A stretch of DNA of 34,936 bases. It comes from an uncultured Bacteroidales bacterium. GTDB lineage: Bacteria; Bacteroidota; Bacteroidia; Bacteroidales; UBA3663. Under the pieces are notes generated by a model. It was given only the letters and a program-made list of their open reading frames with translations, did not search any database and was not told the DNA's origin. This document shows, piece by piece, positions 21,402 through 29,678 of the stretch. The position numbers and the translations under genes are program-made. The stretch lies in assembly GCA_905235375.1 (NCBI GenBank), contig CAJOLH010000065.1, forward strand, positions 1 to 34,936. Reading direction: 5' to 3'. Every line of letters begins with the position of its first letter. Within the stretch, counting starts at the first letter, position 1.

Positions 21402-23639
21402 TTATAAGTTTATCTTCTTAACATTACCCAAGTCGCTCTCCACATGTTCAAATCTGTCCACGTCAAACTTTACATAGCGGAAATCATTATCATCAGGATA
21501 ATAAAACTTTATATTACGCATCATAATCAAATCAAGTCCATTCCCCTTGTCTTTCATATTAAAGATATTTGAATAGAGATGATAACGCTCGTTGATTATC
21601 CGATATTCGGTATTTGAGCCCTCATAAACTTTGGCTTCGCATCTTGGCATGTATTCTTTCCTCATTACAATCAGATATGCCTCGTGAGAAGGAACAAAAT
21701 ATATTGGCACCTCTCCATATTGATAACCAAAATTCGTCTTTTTAAATACGATATCACCTCCATATAAATCATCGTATGTATCTAAATGGAAACTTGAAAT
21801 GATAGCAAATTTGCCATCAATACCTAACGAGTTGATAGCCTCTTTGATTTCAGAAAAACGAATTTGATAGTTAATATCTGTACGATGCATATAGAAGTTG
21901 CCATGGTAATGTTGCCAAATGTTCCCTTGTATCTCATACAAATACAACTCAGGTGTTTCGTAAATCCAAGTACCGCCATCCTGAAACATTTCCTTCTTCA
22001 ACACATATGCAACTTGAAAACACCGATCATCTGCAATTGGAAGTGAGGATTTATATTGTTCCTCCATAATAGGGAATCCATCCTGAAAACGAGGCAGAGC
22101 TTCTGCAAATTCAGCGATCAGCCGATTAACCCTTTCTTCTGCTATTCCTTCCGCTTGTTCCCCATTCATCTCGTTCTTCATCAATGTTTTCCCTAAATCA
22201 GTCAAATAATACTTTTGTGTAGGGCTTTTAGGAGAATTGGGATGAGTCATAGCCACCAATCCCTCTGCAATAAGAGGGTTTATAACATTTGTCTTGAAAT
22301 AAGATGAATCTTTCTGTCCACAAAACTGTCGCATATCTTTTGCAGACATTGGAGATGCCATTTTTCGAAGCAGTTCTCCAATATGGGGAATACTTAGTGA
22401 CAACTGAGCAATTACTTGGCGATTACTTAATGAGTGCTTAATGACTACTTGTTTCCTACCTATTTCTTGCTGTATTTCTGTATCGTTCGTCTTTGCCTCA
22501 TAACCCATAGAGTATATAATGGTCATAAACTGGCTCGCAGTAGATTTAAAAATCGGTTTCAAATCGTCCCGATACCCATCCAAAGCCTTAGTTTCATTAT
22601 AGATGCGCTTCAATCCACTACCTCGTTTCTCCATATAACCCAACTGGGACATCACATCTGCAAGGATGGGATTCCTTCGATCCGATGAAATCTCCTCAAG
22701 TGGCAAATCTTGTATTCTTTGACCACTATACATACCACCAGGAGAAGTGATAGTCAGTCTATCATCATAAATATCAAGATGAACTTCTCCACCCATTACG
22801 GTATAATCGCGATGTATGAAATGATTTACCAATGCTTCGAGCAAAGCTCGTTCGGCATACTCTGGAAAATTCTTTCTGCCATCAGGCAATATCTCCCAAC
22901 CTTTTCGAGTATTGGATTTGATGAAGTTCATAGCCTCACGAAGCAGCAACAAGATATTACCCTTGAACTCCGCATCATTGATTGCATTATCTTTCTCTAA
23001 TCCATTCCAACGAGTACAATATAGTCTTGATTGGCTTAAACGGCAATCGTCGGAAAACAAATCTCCAGCATTAGTCAACCAGCCATCATCCGTCAATAAT
23101 CCAAACGACTTGAGATACTTCTTTTGAAATTGTTGGCCTGTTCTATCTTCAAATGTATTGGTCAATATAACAAATGAACTCTTCTCTGACAAAGAATCAG
23201 ACTTCAATGAGTCAAAAGTACGATTAGTGCCTTTAAGGACAAGGCGTTTCATATCCTCATCAGTGGCAGGGACGCTCTCGTCACCTACTCGAACGAAAGC
23301 GAGACGTTGACCATCTCCAACATAATAATAGGGCGTATAATGACCTGTAAGGACTTTCAATTGCAAGACATATCGGCCTTCAGCATCATAAGGAATCATT
23401 TCAACTTCTGGCAGCGGATCCATGTAATCACGAATCTTACTGCTGATAGACTCGCAAACATGCTTAACATCATCAACTCCTCTAACGATACCATCATCAT
23501 CTATGCCAAAGAAAAGTGAGCCACCCAAGCCATTTGCAAAAGCACTTACGCTCTTTAGCCAACTCTTAGGTTTCTTTTCTTCAAGCCTTAACTTGAAATC
23601 GTATGCTGAACATTCAGCAATCAGAGTATCTATATTCAT
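21402..23639 (-). CDS. AlbA_2/HATPase-type putative regulator with long C-terminal extension
   Basis: The protein has 745 residues. The N-terminal 130 residues match the AlbA_2 (Schlafen-like, RecG-related) pattern: LEEKKPKSWLKSVSAFANG, GGSLFFGIDDDGIVRG and a VRVGDESVPAT turn. Residues 250-320 resemble the HATPase_c_4 unit (ALLEALVNHFIHRDYTVMGG, DDRLTITSPGGMYSG). Winged-helix-like segments follow (about 400-480). The final 250 residues form an extension I do not recognise, rich in Tyr and Phe. It is more AT-rich than its neighbours and sits between waaA and the MFS gene, with a 15-bp gap to waaA. Transfer into an envelope operon is likely. Transcriptional regulation or defence are possible roles. 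Confidence 0.75.
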   Translation of the reverse strand: MNIDTLIAECSAYDFKLRLEEKKPKSWLKSVSAFANGLGGSLFFGIDDDGIVRGVDDVKHVCESISSKIRDYMDPLPEVEMIPYDAEGRYVLQLKVLTGHYTPYYYVGDGQRLAFVRVGDESVPATDEDMKRLVLKGTNRTFDSLKSDSLSEKSSFVILTNTFEDRTGQQFQKKYLKSFGLLTDDGWLTNAGDLFSDDCRLSQSRLYCTRWNGLEKDNAINDAEFKGNILLLLREAMNFIKSNTRKGWEILPDGRKNFPEYAERALLEALVNHFIHRDYTVMGGEVHLDIYDDRLTITSPGGMYSGQRIQDLPLEEISSDRRNPILADVMSQLGYMEKRGSGLKRIYNETKALDGYRDDLKPIFKSTASQFMTIIYSMGYEAKTNDTEIQQEIGRKQVVIKHSLSNRQVIAQLSLSIPHIGELLRKMASPMSAKDMRQFCGQKDSSYFKTNVINPLIAEGLVAMTHPNSPKSPTQKYYLTDLGKTLMKNEMNGEQAEGIAEERVNRLIAEFAEALPRFQDGFPIMEEQYKSSLPIADDRCFQVAYVLKKEMFQDGGTWIYETPELYLYEIQGNIWQHYHGNFYMHRTDINYQIRFSEIKEAINSLGIDGKFAIISSFHLDTYDDLYGGDIVFKKTNFGYQYGEVPIYFVPSHEAYLIVMRKEYMPRCEAKVYEGSNTEYRIINERYHLYSNIFNMKDKGNGLDLIMMRNIKFYYPDDNDFRYVKFDVDRFEHVESDLGNVKKINL

Positions 23640-23654
23640 TTTTACAAAACATAA

Positions 23655-24905
23655 TCAATCGAACACCGCCTTGAAAATCGTCTCGGTGGCTCCACTCTCA
23701 GCCTGCACATAGCTGCCAGCGCGCTGGCCTGCTTCGCGAAGAGCCTGCGGGGCGGTCATGAATGTCTGCATGAGCGAAGCATATTGCTCTGCATTGCTTA
23801 TGGTGAATCCACCCTTGGCATCGAGCAGGCCCAGCGCTTCGCGGAAAGCCGTGTGGTTCGGGCCGAAGATGACGGGCATACCATAGACTGCTGCTTCGAG
23901 CGTGTTGTGTATGCCCACTCCAAAACCGCCGCCGATGTAAGCCACCTGACCATAGCGATAGATGGACGAAAGGAAACCGATGGCATCGATGATAAGGCAA
24001 TCCACGCTGGTCACTTTGCTCTCGTCGAGTTGCGAATAGCGCATATAGGGACGCTTCAGCTTGCCGATGATGCTCTGGATATGCTCCTCGTGAATCTCGT
24101 GAGGAGCAATGATGAGCTTCATTTCGGGATGTTGGTTGAAGTGCTCCAGCAGAATGTCCTCGTCCTTCGGCCAGGAAGAGCCCGCTACAAGCGTGAAGTT
24201 TCCGCTCGAAAATTCCTCGGCCCAAGCATATTGCTTTGCCTGCTGCTGGATGGCGATGACACGATCGAAACGCGTGTCACCACAGATGGTCACGTTCTTG
24301 TCGTAGCCAATCGTGGCAAGCAGACGCTTTGACTCCTCATCCTGCACAAAGATATGACGGAAATGACTGAGCACAGGACGCAACACACCACCGTACGACT
24401 TGAAGAATGCCTGACGCTCGCGGAAGATGCCCGAAATGAGATAAGTGGGAACCTTCCGACGATCCAGTTCCTCAAGGATGTTGCCCCAGAACTCATACTT
24501 CACAAAGAACGCCAATGCAGGCTGCGTGATGTCGAGGAACCTACGACATTCGGCAGGTTTGTCATACGGGAGGTAACAAACGATGTCGGCTCCCTTGTAG
24601 TTCTTGCGAACCTCGTAGCCCGATGGACTGAAGAAGGTCTGCAGAATGCGATATTGCGGGTACTTCTCGCGCAGCGCCTCGATGAGAGGGCGCCCCTGCT
24701 CGAACTCGCCTAGCGAGGCTGCATGGAACCAGATGTAGGGTCGGCTCGGATCCTGCTTTTTCTGCTCGTCCACCTTGGCCCGCAGCTTCTGCGCCCAGTC
24801 CTGACGACCTTCCTCCATCAGCTTCGCCTTGCGATGCCCGAAAGCCGCAGCCAACTTGATGCCCACAAAGTAAGCACGTGTACCTATATTATAAAGAATA
24901 TTCAT
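23655..24905 (-). CDS. waaA: 3-deoxy-D-manno-octulosonic acid (Kdo) transferase
   Basis: This 416-residue GT-B fold enzyme adds Kdo from CMP-Kdo to the lipid A precursor on the cytoplasmic face of the inner membrane. The N-terminus is hydrophobic (membrane association). The acceptor-side motif IWFHAASLGEFEQGRPLI (residues 58-75) has the Glu expected as general base. The donor half contains VAGSSWPKDE and the late GGGFGVGIHNTLEAAVYGMP signature. The start at 24905 is the only reasonable one. Confidence 0.93.
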   Translation of the reverse strand: MNILYNIGTRAYFVGIKLAAAFGHRKAKLMEEGRQDWAQKLRAKVDEQKKQDPSRPYIWFHAASLGEFEQGRPLIEALREKYPQYRILQTFFSPSGYEVRKNYKGADIVCYLPYDKPAECRRFLDITQPALAFFVKYEFWGNILEELDRRKVPTYLISGIFRERQAFFKSYGGVLRPVLSHFRHIFVQDEESKRLLATIGYDKNVTICGDTRFDRVIAIQQQAKQYAWAEEFSSGNFTLVAGSSWPKDEDILLEHFNQHPEMKLIIAPHEIHEEHIQSIIGKLKRPYMRYSQLDESKVTSVDCLIIDAIGFLSSIYRYGQVAYIGGGFGVGIHNTLEAAVYGMPVIFGPNHTAFREALGLLDAKGGFTISNAEQYASLMQTFMTAPQALREAGQRAGSYVQAESGATETIFKAVFD

Positions 24906-24921
24906 AGACTTTCATTTATAA

Positions 24922-24966
24922 TCTAGAGAGTCTAGATGGTCTAGAAAATCTAGAGAGTCTAGATAA
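24922..24966. repeat. Five 9-bp TCTAGA units
   Basis: TCTAGA recurs at 24922, 24931, 24940, 24949 and 24958, exactly every 9 bp, with variable three-base joints (GAG, TGG, AAA, GAG, TAA). The units are palindromic, so the array can form overlapping hairpins. It lies between the gltX stop and the waaA start, in the waaA leader. Confidence 0.9.
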
Positions 24967-24972
24967 CACCAC

Positions 24973-26499
24973 TTACCCCAATCGCTCCACGGCCACCCGT
25001 GCACGACGCAGCGACTCCTCCTTGCCAAGCAGGTCGGTGATGGCAAAGATCTGCGGGCCACGGGCTTCGCCTACAAGCGTGCAGCGGAACGCATTCATCA
25101 CAGCGCCGGTCTTGTAGCCCTTGCCGGCAATCCACTCCATGACCTTGGGCTCAAGAGTCTCGCCGTTCCAGTCGTCCTGTGCCTCCATGAAGTCGCAGAG
25201 TTCGCTGACGTATTGTGGCGCCTCGGCCTTCCACCACTTCTTCATCGACTTCTCAGCATATTCGGTGGGAGCGGCAAAGAAGAAGTTACACTGCTCCCAA
25301 AGTTCCTTGGGCAGGTTGATGCGTTCCTTCATCAGCTTGACGACAGTCTCGACGTATGCGTCGCTCTTCGGGTCGGCTCCATGAGCAACGACCTGCTGTT
25401 TGAGAGCCTCGCAAAGGATCTTCTCGTCGCACTCCTGCAGGTAATGGTGATTGAACCAAAGGAGACGCTTGATGTCGAAGTGGGCACCGTTCTTCGAGCA
25501 ATGCGAGAGGTCGAAGAGCTTGATCATCTCGTCCATGGTCATGATGTCCTGGTCGTTGCCCGGATTCCAGCCCAAGAGAGCCAGGAAATTGATGACAGCC
25601 TCGGGCAGATAGCCCTCCTCGCGATAGCCGCTGTAAGTGCCCGTCGCTTCTCCCGTTTCCTTGTCGCGGATCGTCCATTCGAGGGGGAACACAGGGAAGC
25701 CGTACTTGTCGCCATCTCGCTTCGAAAGCTTGCCGTTGCCTTCCGGAGCAAGCAGCAGGGGCAGATGGGCAAACTGGGGAGCCTCCCATCCGAATGCGCG
25801 ATAGAGCAGCACATGAAGGGGAGATGATGGCAGCCATTCCTCGCCACGGATGACGTGGGTGACCTCCATCAGGTGGTCATCAACGATGTTGGCGAGGTGA
25901 TAGGTCGGCAGTTCGTCGGCACTCTTGTAAAGCACCTTGTCGTCGAGGATGGTGGAATTGATTTTCACCTCTCCACGGATAAGGTCATTGACAATGACAT
26001 CCTCGCCCGGTTCGATGAGGAAGCGCACGACGTAAGGCTCGCCTGCGGCAATGAGTTCCTTGGCCTTGTCAAGACCTAAGCTCAAGGAATTACGCATCTG
26101 TCCACGGGTCGAAGCATCATATTGGAAGTTGGGAGTAGCCTGACGAGCAGCCTCCAGCTCCGCCTTGTTGTCAAAGGCATAGTAAGCCTTGCCGGCATCG
26201 AGCAGCACCTGCACATATTTCTTATAGATGTCGCGGCGTTCCGACTGGCGATAAGGACCATGATCGCCGCCAAAGCTGACACCTTCGTCAAACTGTATGC
26301 CGAGCCACTTGAACGATTCAAGAATGTACTCCTCGGCACCAGGGACGAAGCGCTGGCTATCGGTATCTTCGATACGGAACAGGAGTTTGCCGCCATGTTG
26401 GCGGGCAAAGAGATAATTATAAAGGCAAGTGCGGACGCCGCCAATGTGAAGCGGGCCCGTAGGAGATGGCGCAAAGCGCACAACAACTGGATGGGACAT
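24973..26499 (-). CDS. gltX: Glutamyl-tRNA synthetase
   Basis: This 508-residue class I aminoacyl-tRNA synthetase charges tRNA-Glu with glutamate. The HIGH motif appears as [11 protein letters not shown] (12-22) and the KMSKS counterpart as [10 protein letters not shown] (about 255). [10 protein letters not shown] is the conserved glutamate-binding strand. Length and ends are normal. It is preceded by xseB (30 bp) and followed by waaA, and there is no separate promoter evident. Confidence 0.97.
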   Translation of the reverse strand: MSHPVVVRFAPSPTGPLHIGGVRTCLYNYLFARQHGGKLLFRIEDTDSQRFVPGAEEYILESFKWLGIQFDEGVSFGGDHGPYRQSERRDIYKKYVQVLLDAGKAYYAFDNKAELEAARQATPNFQYDASTRGQMRNSLSLGLDKAKELIAAGEPYVVRFLIEPGEDVIVNDLIRGEVKINSTILDDKVLYKSADELPTYHLANIVDDHLMEVTHVIRGEEWLPSSPLHVLLYRAFGWEAPQFAHLPLLLAPEGNGKLSKRDGDKYGFPVFPLEWTIRDKETGEATGTYSGYREEGYLPEAVINFLALLGWNPGNDQDIMTMDEMIKLFDLSHCSKNGAHFDIKRLLWFNHHYLQECDEKILCEALKQQVVAHGADPKSDAYVETVVKLMKERINLPKELWEQCNFFFAAPTEYAEKSMKKWWKAEAPQYVSELCDFMEAQDDWNGETLEPKVMEWIAGKGYKTGAVMNAFRCTLVGEARGPQIFAITDLLGKEESLRRARVAVERLG

Positions 26500-26528
26500 A
26501 CTTTGGGGTGGGTTGAAGGGTTTGAGGG

Positions 26529-26729
26529 TTAATTATCCAAACTGTCGAGCAGCTTGACGAGTTGTTCATCGGTCTTGGTCAGCTTCTCCTTGCAGAAAGC
26601 AAGCAGTTTGACACTGCGTTCGGTGAGCTGGCATAGCTGGTCAATCTCACAATCAGTGGACTGTAACTTCTGGACAATCTCTTCCAGTTCCTTCATCGCA
26701 CTGGTGTAGGTTAGCTGTTCGTCTTGCAT
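26529..26729 (-). CDS. xseB: Exodeoxyribonuclease VII small subunit
   Basis: The protein has 66 residues with the family pattern [17 protein letters not shown] at the start and a helical body ending KLLDSLDN. XseB joins XseA to form the exonuclease that degrades single-stranded DNA. xseA is not next to it here. A strong promoter lies upstream, and gltX follows after 29 bp, so it leads the xseB-gltX-waaA run. Confidence 0.88.
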   Translation of the reverse strand: MQDEQLTYTSAMKELEEIVQKLQSTDCEIDQLCQLTERSVKLLAFCKEKLTKTDEQLVKLLDSLDN

Positions 26730-26785
26730 CGGATAATATCAATTATGAATAATTATTTTTGAATTGTCACTCGAAAAATGCGCTG

Positions 26786-26816
26786 CAAAGATAGCACATT
26801 TTGGACAAATGTCAAA
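26786..26816 (-). promoter_or_regulatory. xseB promoter
   Basis: TTTG (complement of 26813-26816), 19 bp, TATCTTTG (complement of 26786-26793). The core is nearly identical, in inverted orientation, to the divergent rpsO promoter. Confidence 0.7.
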
Positions 26817-26853
26817 AAATATTCGCTGAAAATAAAGTTTTTAGTTCATGAAA

Positions 26854-26885
26854 TTTGGCGCATTGACACAAAAGTGCTATCTTTG
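26854..26885 (+). promoter_or_regulatory. rpsO promoter
   Basis: TTTG (26854-26857), 20 bp, TATCTTTG (26878-26885). Initiation near 26891 leaves a leader of about 105 nt before rpsO. A leader this long could serve S15 autoregulation, though no structure was worked out. Confidence 0.7.
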
Positions 26886-26995
26886 CCGCGCTTTTCGGAG
26901 CTAGAATGACCAGAGCCTTGGCTCGACATCATCGACTTAATCTGGGAGAGTGCAAGCTCAACCTCCATTATTTACTCTTTAATTTATTCAAATTC

Positions 26996-27265
26996 ATGTA
27001 TCTCGATTCAGCTAAAAAGCAGGAACTTTTCGCCAAGTATGGCAAGGGTGCAACCGACACAGGTTCACCAGAGGCACAGATCGCCCTCTTCTCATTCCGT
27101 ATCGCACACCTCACCGAGCACCTTCGTGCCAACCACAAGGATTTCGCCACCAGCCGCTCGATGAAGATGCTCGTAGGTAAGCGTCGTCGTATGCTTGACT
27201 ACCTTGCAAAGAAGGACATCAACCGCTATCGTGCCATCATCAAGGAGCTTGGTCTCCGTCGCTAA
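26996..27265 (+). CDS. rpsO: Ribosomal protein S15
   Basis: The start at 26996 (MYLDSAKKQELFAKYG) gives 89 residues, the normal S15 length. Conserved segments are DTGSPEAQIALFSFRI, LTEHLRANHKDFATSRS and KRRRMLDYLAKKD. S15 binds 16S rRNA early in small-subunit assembly. The 30 codons open upstream belong to the untranslated leader. Confidence 0.96.
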   Translation: MYLDSAKKQELFAKYGKGATDTGSPEAQIALFSFRIAHLTEHLRANHKDFATSRSMKMLVGKRRRMLDYLAKKDINRYRAIIKELGLRR

Positions 27266-27296
27266 TACGAAAGCGAAAGTTTCATTCGAAACCAAT

Positions 27297-27340
27297 AACA
27301 CCCGACAGATTGTTCAACAGCTCTCTGTCGGGTGTTTCTT
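27297..27340 (+). terminator. rpsO terminator
   Basis: AACACCCGACAG (27297-27308) pairs perfectly with CTGTCGGGTGTT (27325-27336), followed by TCTTT. It abuts the end of the convergent AraC gene. Confidence 0.85.
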
Positions 27341-28221
27341 TATGGTTTTGCATTCCTATATTCGCCAGGAGTCTGCCCTTTCATTCGCGAGAAAAACTTG
27401 CTGAACGAAGGTGAATCGGCGAAGTGCAGACGGTCGGCTATCTGCGCAATGCTCAGGCTGGTGGTGTTCAGTAGGAACGAAGCCTCCATCAGCAACATCT
27501 GGTTGATGTAGTCTATCACCGTTCGGCCCGCAACGCGTCGCACAATACGCGAGAGATAGACGGTCGAGATGTTGAGGGCAGAGGCATAGAAGCCAATGTC
27601 GTGATGCTCAATGAAATGGTGAGGCAACAGGCGAATAAATCCAATGAAAAGTTCCTCAATACGCTGAGGCACTTCTCGGTGCGTAATCGCCTTCTCTTGC
27701 GCATTCTGCAGGTCGAGCAGGAAGACGGCATAGAGCATCTGAAGGATCTTCTCCTTGTAGATATGGTCAGAATGCAGATATCTGATGATCTCGCGCATCT
27801 TATCGGCCAAACGACACGCGTCATCATGAGACAGCGAGATTTTGGGCTGGTGCAGCTGGACAATCGGGGCGTAAGCGATGTTTACCAAATCGTGTGTGAT
27901 AGGCGACTCGATGATGATGTGTTCGTCAGCCAAAAGGCAGATGGCGCGATAGTCGGCCGAAGCCTCTACGATGGTCACCTCCTGTCCTGGAGAATAGGTA
28001 TAGAGGTCATCGGCTTGCAGCGTCAACTCTTGCCCGTTATAGACAATCTTCAGCCACCCTTTGAGAACAAACGTGAACGTATAGGCCGCCATATACCCCT
28101 GCGTCCGATTGGCGCGGAAGGTAATGGCTGGATCCGTCTCGGTGCAGTATAATTTGCCGTCCCAGTGTTCGAAAGGCGGCTGACCATGCATCTTTATCCA
28201 AGCTTCTTCAAGGCTGTACAT
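27340..28221 (-). CDS. AraC-family transcriptional regulator
   Basis: The protein has 293 residues. The N-terminal 170 residues look like a cupin-type sensory domain (FTFVLKGWLKIVYNGQELTL). The C-terminal 100 residues hold the two HTH units of the AraC family: FYASALNISTVYLSRIVRRV and SIAQIADRLHFADSPSFSKF, then the family tail FSRMKGQTPGEYR. It is divergent from the winged-helix/MBL-rubredoxin unit. Two 14-bp repeats in the shared intergenic region, 21 bp apart, are its probable binding sites. Confidence 0.9.
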   Translation of the reverse strand: MYSLEEAWIKMHGQPPFEHWDGKLYCTETDPAITFRANRTQGYMAAYTFTFVLKGWLKIVYNGQELTLQADDLYTYSPGQEVTIVEASADYRAICLLADEHIIIESPITHDLVNIAYAPIVQLHQPKISLSHDDACRLADKMREIIRYLHSDHIYKEKILQMLYAVFLLDLQNAQEKAITHREVPQRIEELFIGFIRLLPHHFIEHHDIGFYASALNISTVYLSRIVRRVAGRTVIDYINQMLLMEASFLLNTTSLSIAQIADRLHFADSPSFSKFFSRMKGQTPGEYRNAKP

Positions 28222-28265
28222 TTTGGCAAATAATATTTTTGTTTGCTAAAAGTGAATATGCGCTG

Positions 28266-28273
28266 CAAATATA
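28266..28273 (-). promoter_or_regulatory. -7 element of the AraC-type regulator gene
   Basis: The minus strand reads TATATTTG, about 45 nt before the ATG at 28221. No clear TTTG lies at -33. Confidence 0.5.
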
Positions 28274-28291
28274 AGCTAAATTTTTAAATGT

Positions 28292-28326
28292 TGTATCGTT
28301 TCAGACAATTTTTGTGTCGTTTCAGA
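28292..28326. promoter_or_regulatory. Direct-repeat operator, probable AraC-type sites
   Basis: TGTATCGTTTCAGA (28292-28305) and TGTGTCGTTTCAGA (28313-28326) differ at one base and are 21 bp apart, two helical turns, the usual spacing for an AraC-type protein. The second copy ends just before the -33 position of the plus-strand promoter, which itself lacks TTTG. This fits class II activation. Confidence 0.65.
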
Positions 28327-28350
28327 TTAGGAATTGTGTCAAAAAGTCCT

Positions 28351-28358
28351 TATCTTTG
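28351..28358 (+). promoter_or_regulatory. -7 element of the winged-helix/MBL unit
   Basis: TATCTTTG, with an expected start near 28364. The -33 region (TAGG) does not match TTTG, suggesting dependence on the regulator bound at 28292-28326. Confidence 0.65.
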
Positions 28359-28442
28359 CACCGTCGAAACAAAACAAAGGCCGATTTCTTCAACATGATG
28401 GAATTGGCTGAAATCGTAACATTCTAAAACCAACTTACTATT

Positions 28443-28616
28443 ATGAAAGAACAAGTATTACAAGCAATGCGCGAGGCTGGCAAGCCCGTTTCTGCCGGAG
28501 AAATAACCAAGGCATTGGGTGCTGACCGCAAGGAAGTTGACAAGGCTTTCGCCGAGCTGAAGAAGGAGGGAGCCATCGTATCTCCTATCCGTTGCAAGTG
28601 GACCCCTGCACAATAA
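28443..28616 (+). CDS. Small winged-helix protein (57 residues)
   Basis: The ATG at 28443 gives MKEQVLQAMREAGKPVSAGE and continues to a TAA at 28614-28616. The sequence reads helix-helix-turn-recognition helix (ITKALGADRKEVDKAFAELK) and a short wing (KEGAIVSPIRCKW). This is the compact winged-helix pattern of small transcription regulators. The gene lies 9 bp before the MBL-rubredoxin gene and shares its promoter, so it may regulate or bind that enzyme's operon. The dense coding pattern makes it convincing despite its small size. Confidence 0.75.
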   Translation: MKEQVLQAMREAGKPVSAGEITKALGADRKEVDKAFAELKKEGAIVSPIRCKWTPAQ

Positions 28617-28625
28617 TTTATATTT

Positions 28626-29567
28626 ATGGAAATCAAAGCTGTAAAATTCCGACGCGACGGGTTCTATACCCAGCCTTTCGTCATGGGTGGCGAAGAGGGA
28701 GTTGATAAATTCGACAAGAATATTCGTTATCGTGGCAGTCTGCAGAACTATCTGATCGACACAGGCAACGAAGTGATTTTGGTTGATACCGGCATCCCCG
28801 CAGGAACGCCAGAGGAAGTGCCCGACGAAAACGTTGTTGCCTTTACAGGTAAGGATATCTGCACCTACATGGAAGCTTTCGAGGCACTGGGCTACAAGCC
28901 TGAGCAAGTGACCAAGATTCTGCTCACTCACCGTCATTTAGACCATTCAGGTGAGTTGCGTTCGTTTCCCAATGCAAAGATCTATGTGAACCACGAAGAG
29001 ATGGATGCTGCAGAGCTGCAGGGACTCACGAATCTCGTCCCTGTAACCTTTACCGATGGAGCATATTATAACTTCCCTGAGACACAAAAGATTCAAGACG
29101 GCATCTACCTCATCAAGGCCAAAGGTCACACCAAGGGCAACAGCATCATCATTGTAGAGACGAATGGACTGTTCTACATGATTCATGGCGACATCACCTA
29201 CGTCGATGAAGCCCTCTATGAGGACAAGCTGTCGGTCGTTTACGACGACCTGGCAGCAGCCCGCGTGACGCAGGATCGCATCCGTGAGTTCATCCGCAAT
29301 CACCCCACGGTTTATTGCGGCACGCACACACCACAAGGGTATGAAAATCTTGAAGCAAAGCGCGTGATGGACCTCGACCATCCTGTGCCTACCGTCCTTG
29401 CGGAGGTTGATTTCTCAAAGCAGGAAGCATCGGGCAAGTACGTCTGCTCGGTCTGCGGCTACGTCTATGACCCCGCCGAGCATGACGGTGTAGCCTTCGA
29501 AGACCTTCCCGAGGACTGGCGTTGCCCACGCTGCAAGCAGAGCAAGGAGAAGTTCAACAAGGCCTGA
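28626..29567 (+). CDS. Metallo-beta-lactamase-fold hydrolase fused to rubredoxin
   Basis: The protein has 313 residues. The metallo-beta-lactamase domain shows THRHLDH (101-107), His168 in AKGHTKG, Asp189 in IHGD and His234 in GTHTPQG, the full two-metal set. The last 45 residues are a rubredoxin with Cys274, Cys277, Cys300 and Cys303 ([25 protein letters not shown]), an electron-carrying iron site. There is no flavodoxin domain, so it is not a standard flavodiiron protein. Cytosolic. It may link a hydrolase or oxidoreductase step to redox stress. It is cotranscribed with the 57-residue winged-helix gene. Confidence 0.85.
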   Translation: MEIKAVKFRRDGFYTQPFVMGGEEGVDKFDKNIRYRGSLQNYLIDTGNEVILVDTGIPAGTPEEVPDENVVAFTGKDICTYMEAFEALGYKPEQVTKILLTHRHLDHSGELRSFPNAKIYVNHEEMDAAELQGLTNLVPVTFTDGAYYNFPETQKIQDGIYLIKAKGHTKGNSIIIVETNGLFYMIHGDITYVDEALYEDKLSVVYDDLAAARVTQDRIREFIRNHPTVYCGTHTPQGYENLEAKRVMDLDHPVPTVLAEVDFSKQEASGKYVCSVCGYVYDPAEHDGVAFEDLPEDWRCPRCKQSKEKFNKA

Positions 29568-29619
29568 TACTTTGTATGCAAAGCCCGGACTAAAGATTCC
29601 TATTTACATTATTATATAT

Positions 29620-29660
29620 AGAGAAAGGCGAAGATTAACTCTTCACCTTTCTCTATTTTC
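29620..29660. terminator. Bidirectional terminator between the MBL-rubredoxin gene and dnaX
   Basis: AGAGAAAGG (29620-29628) and CCTTTCTCT (29646-29654) plus inner GAAGA/TCTTC form a 14-bp stem with one mismatch, followed by ATTTTC. Confidence 0.75.
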
Positions 29661-29678
29661 TCACATTAGGAAAAGTTC

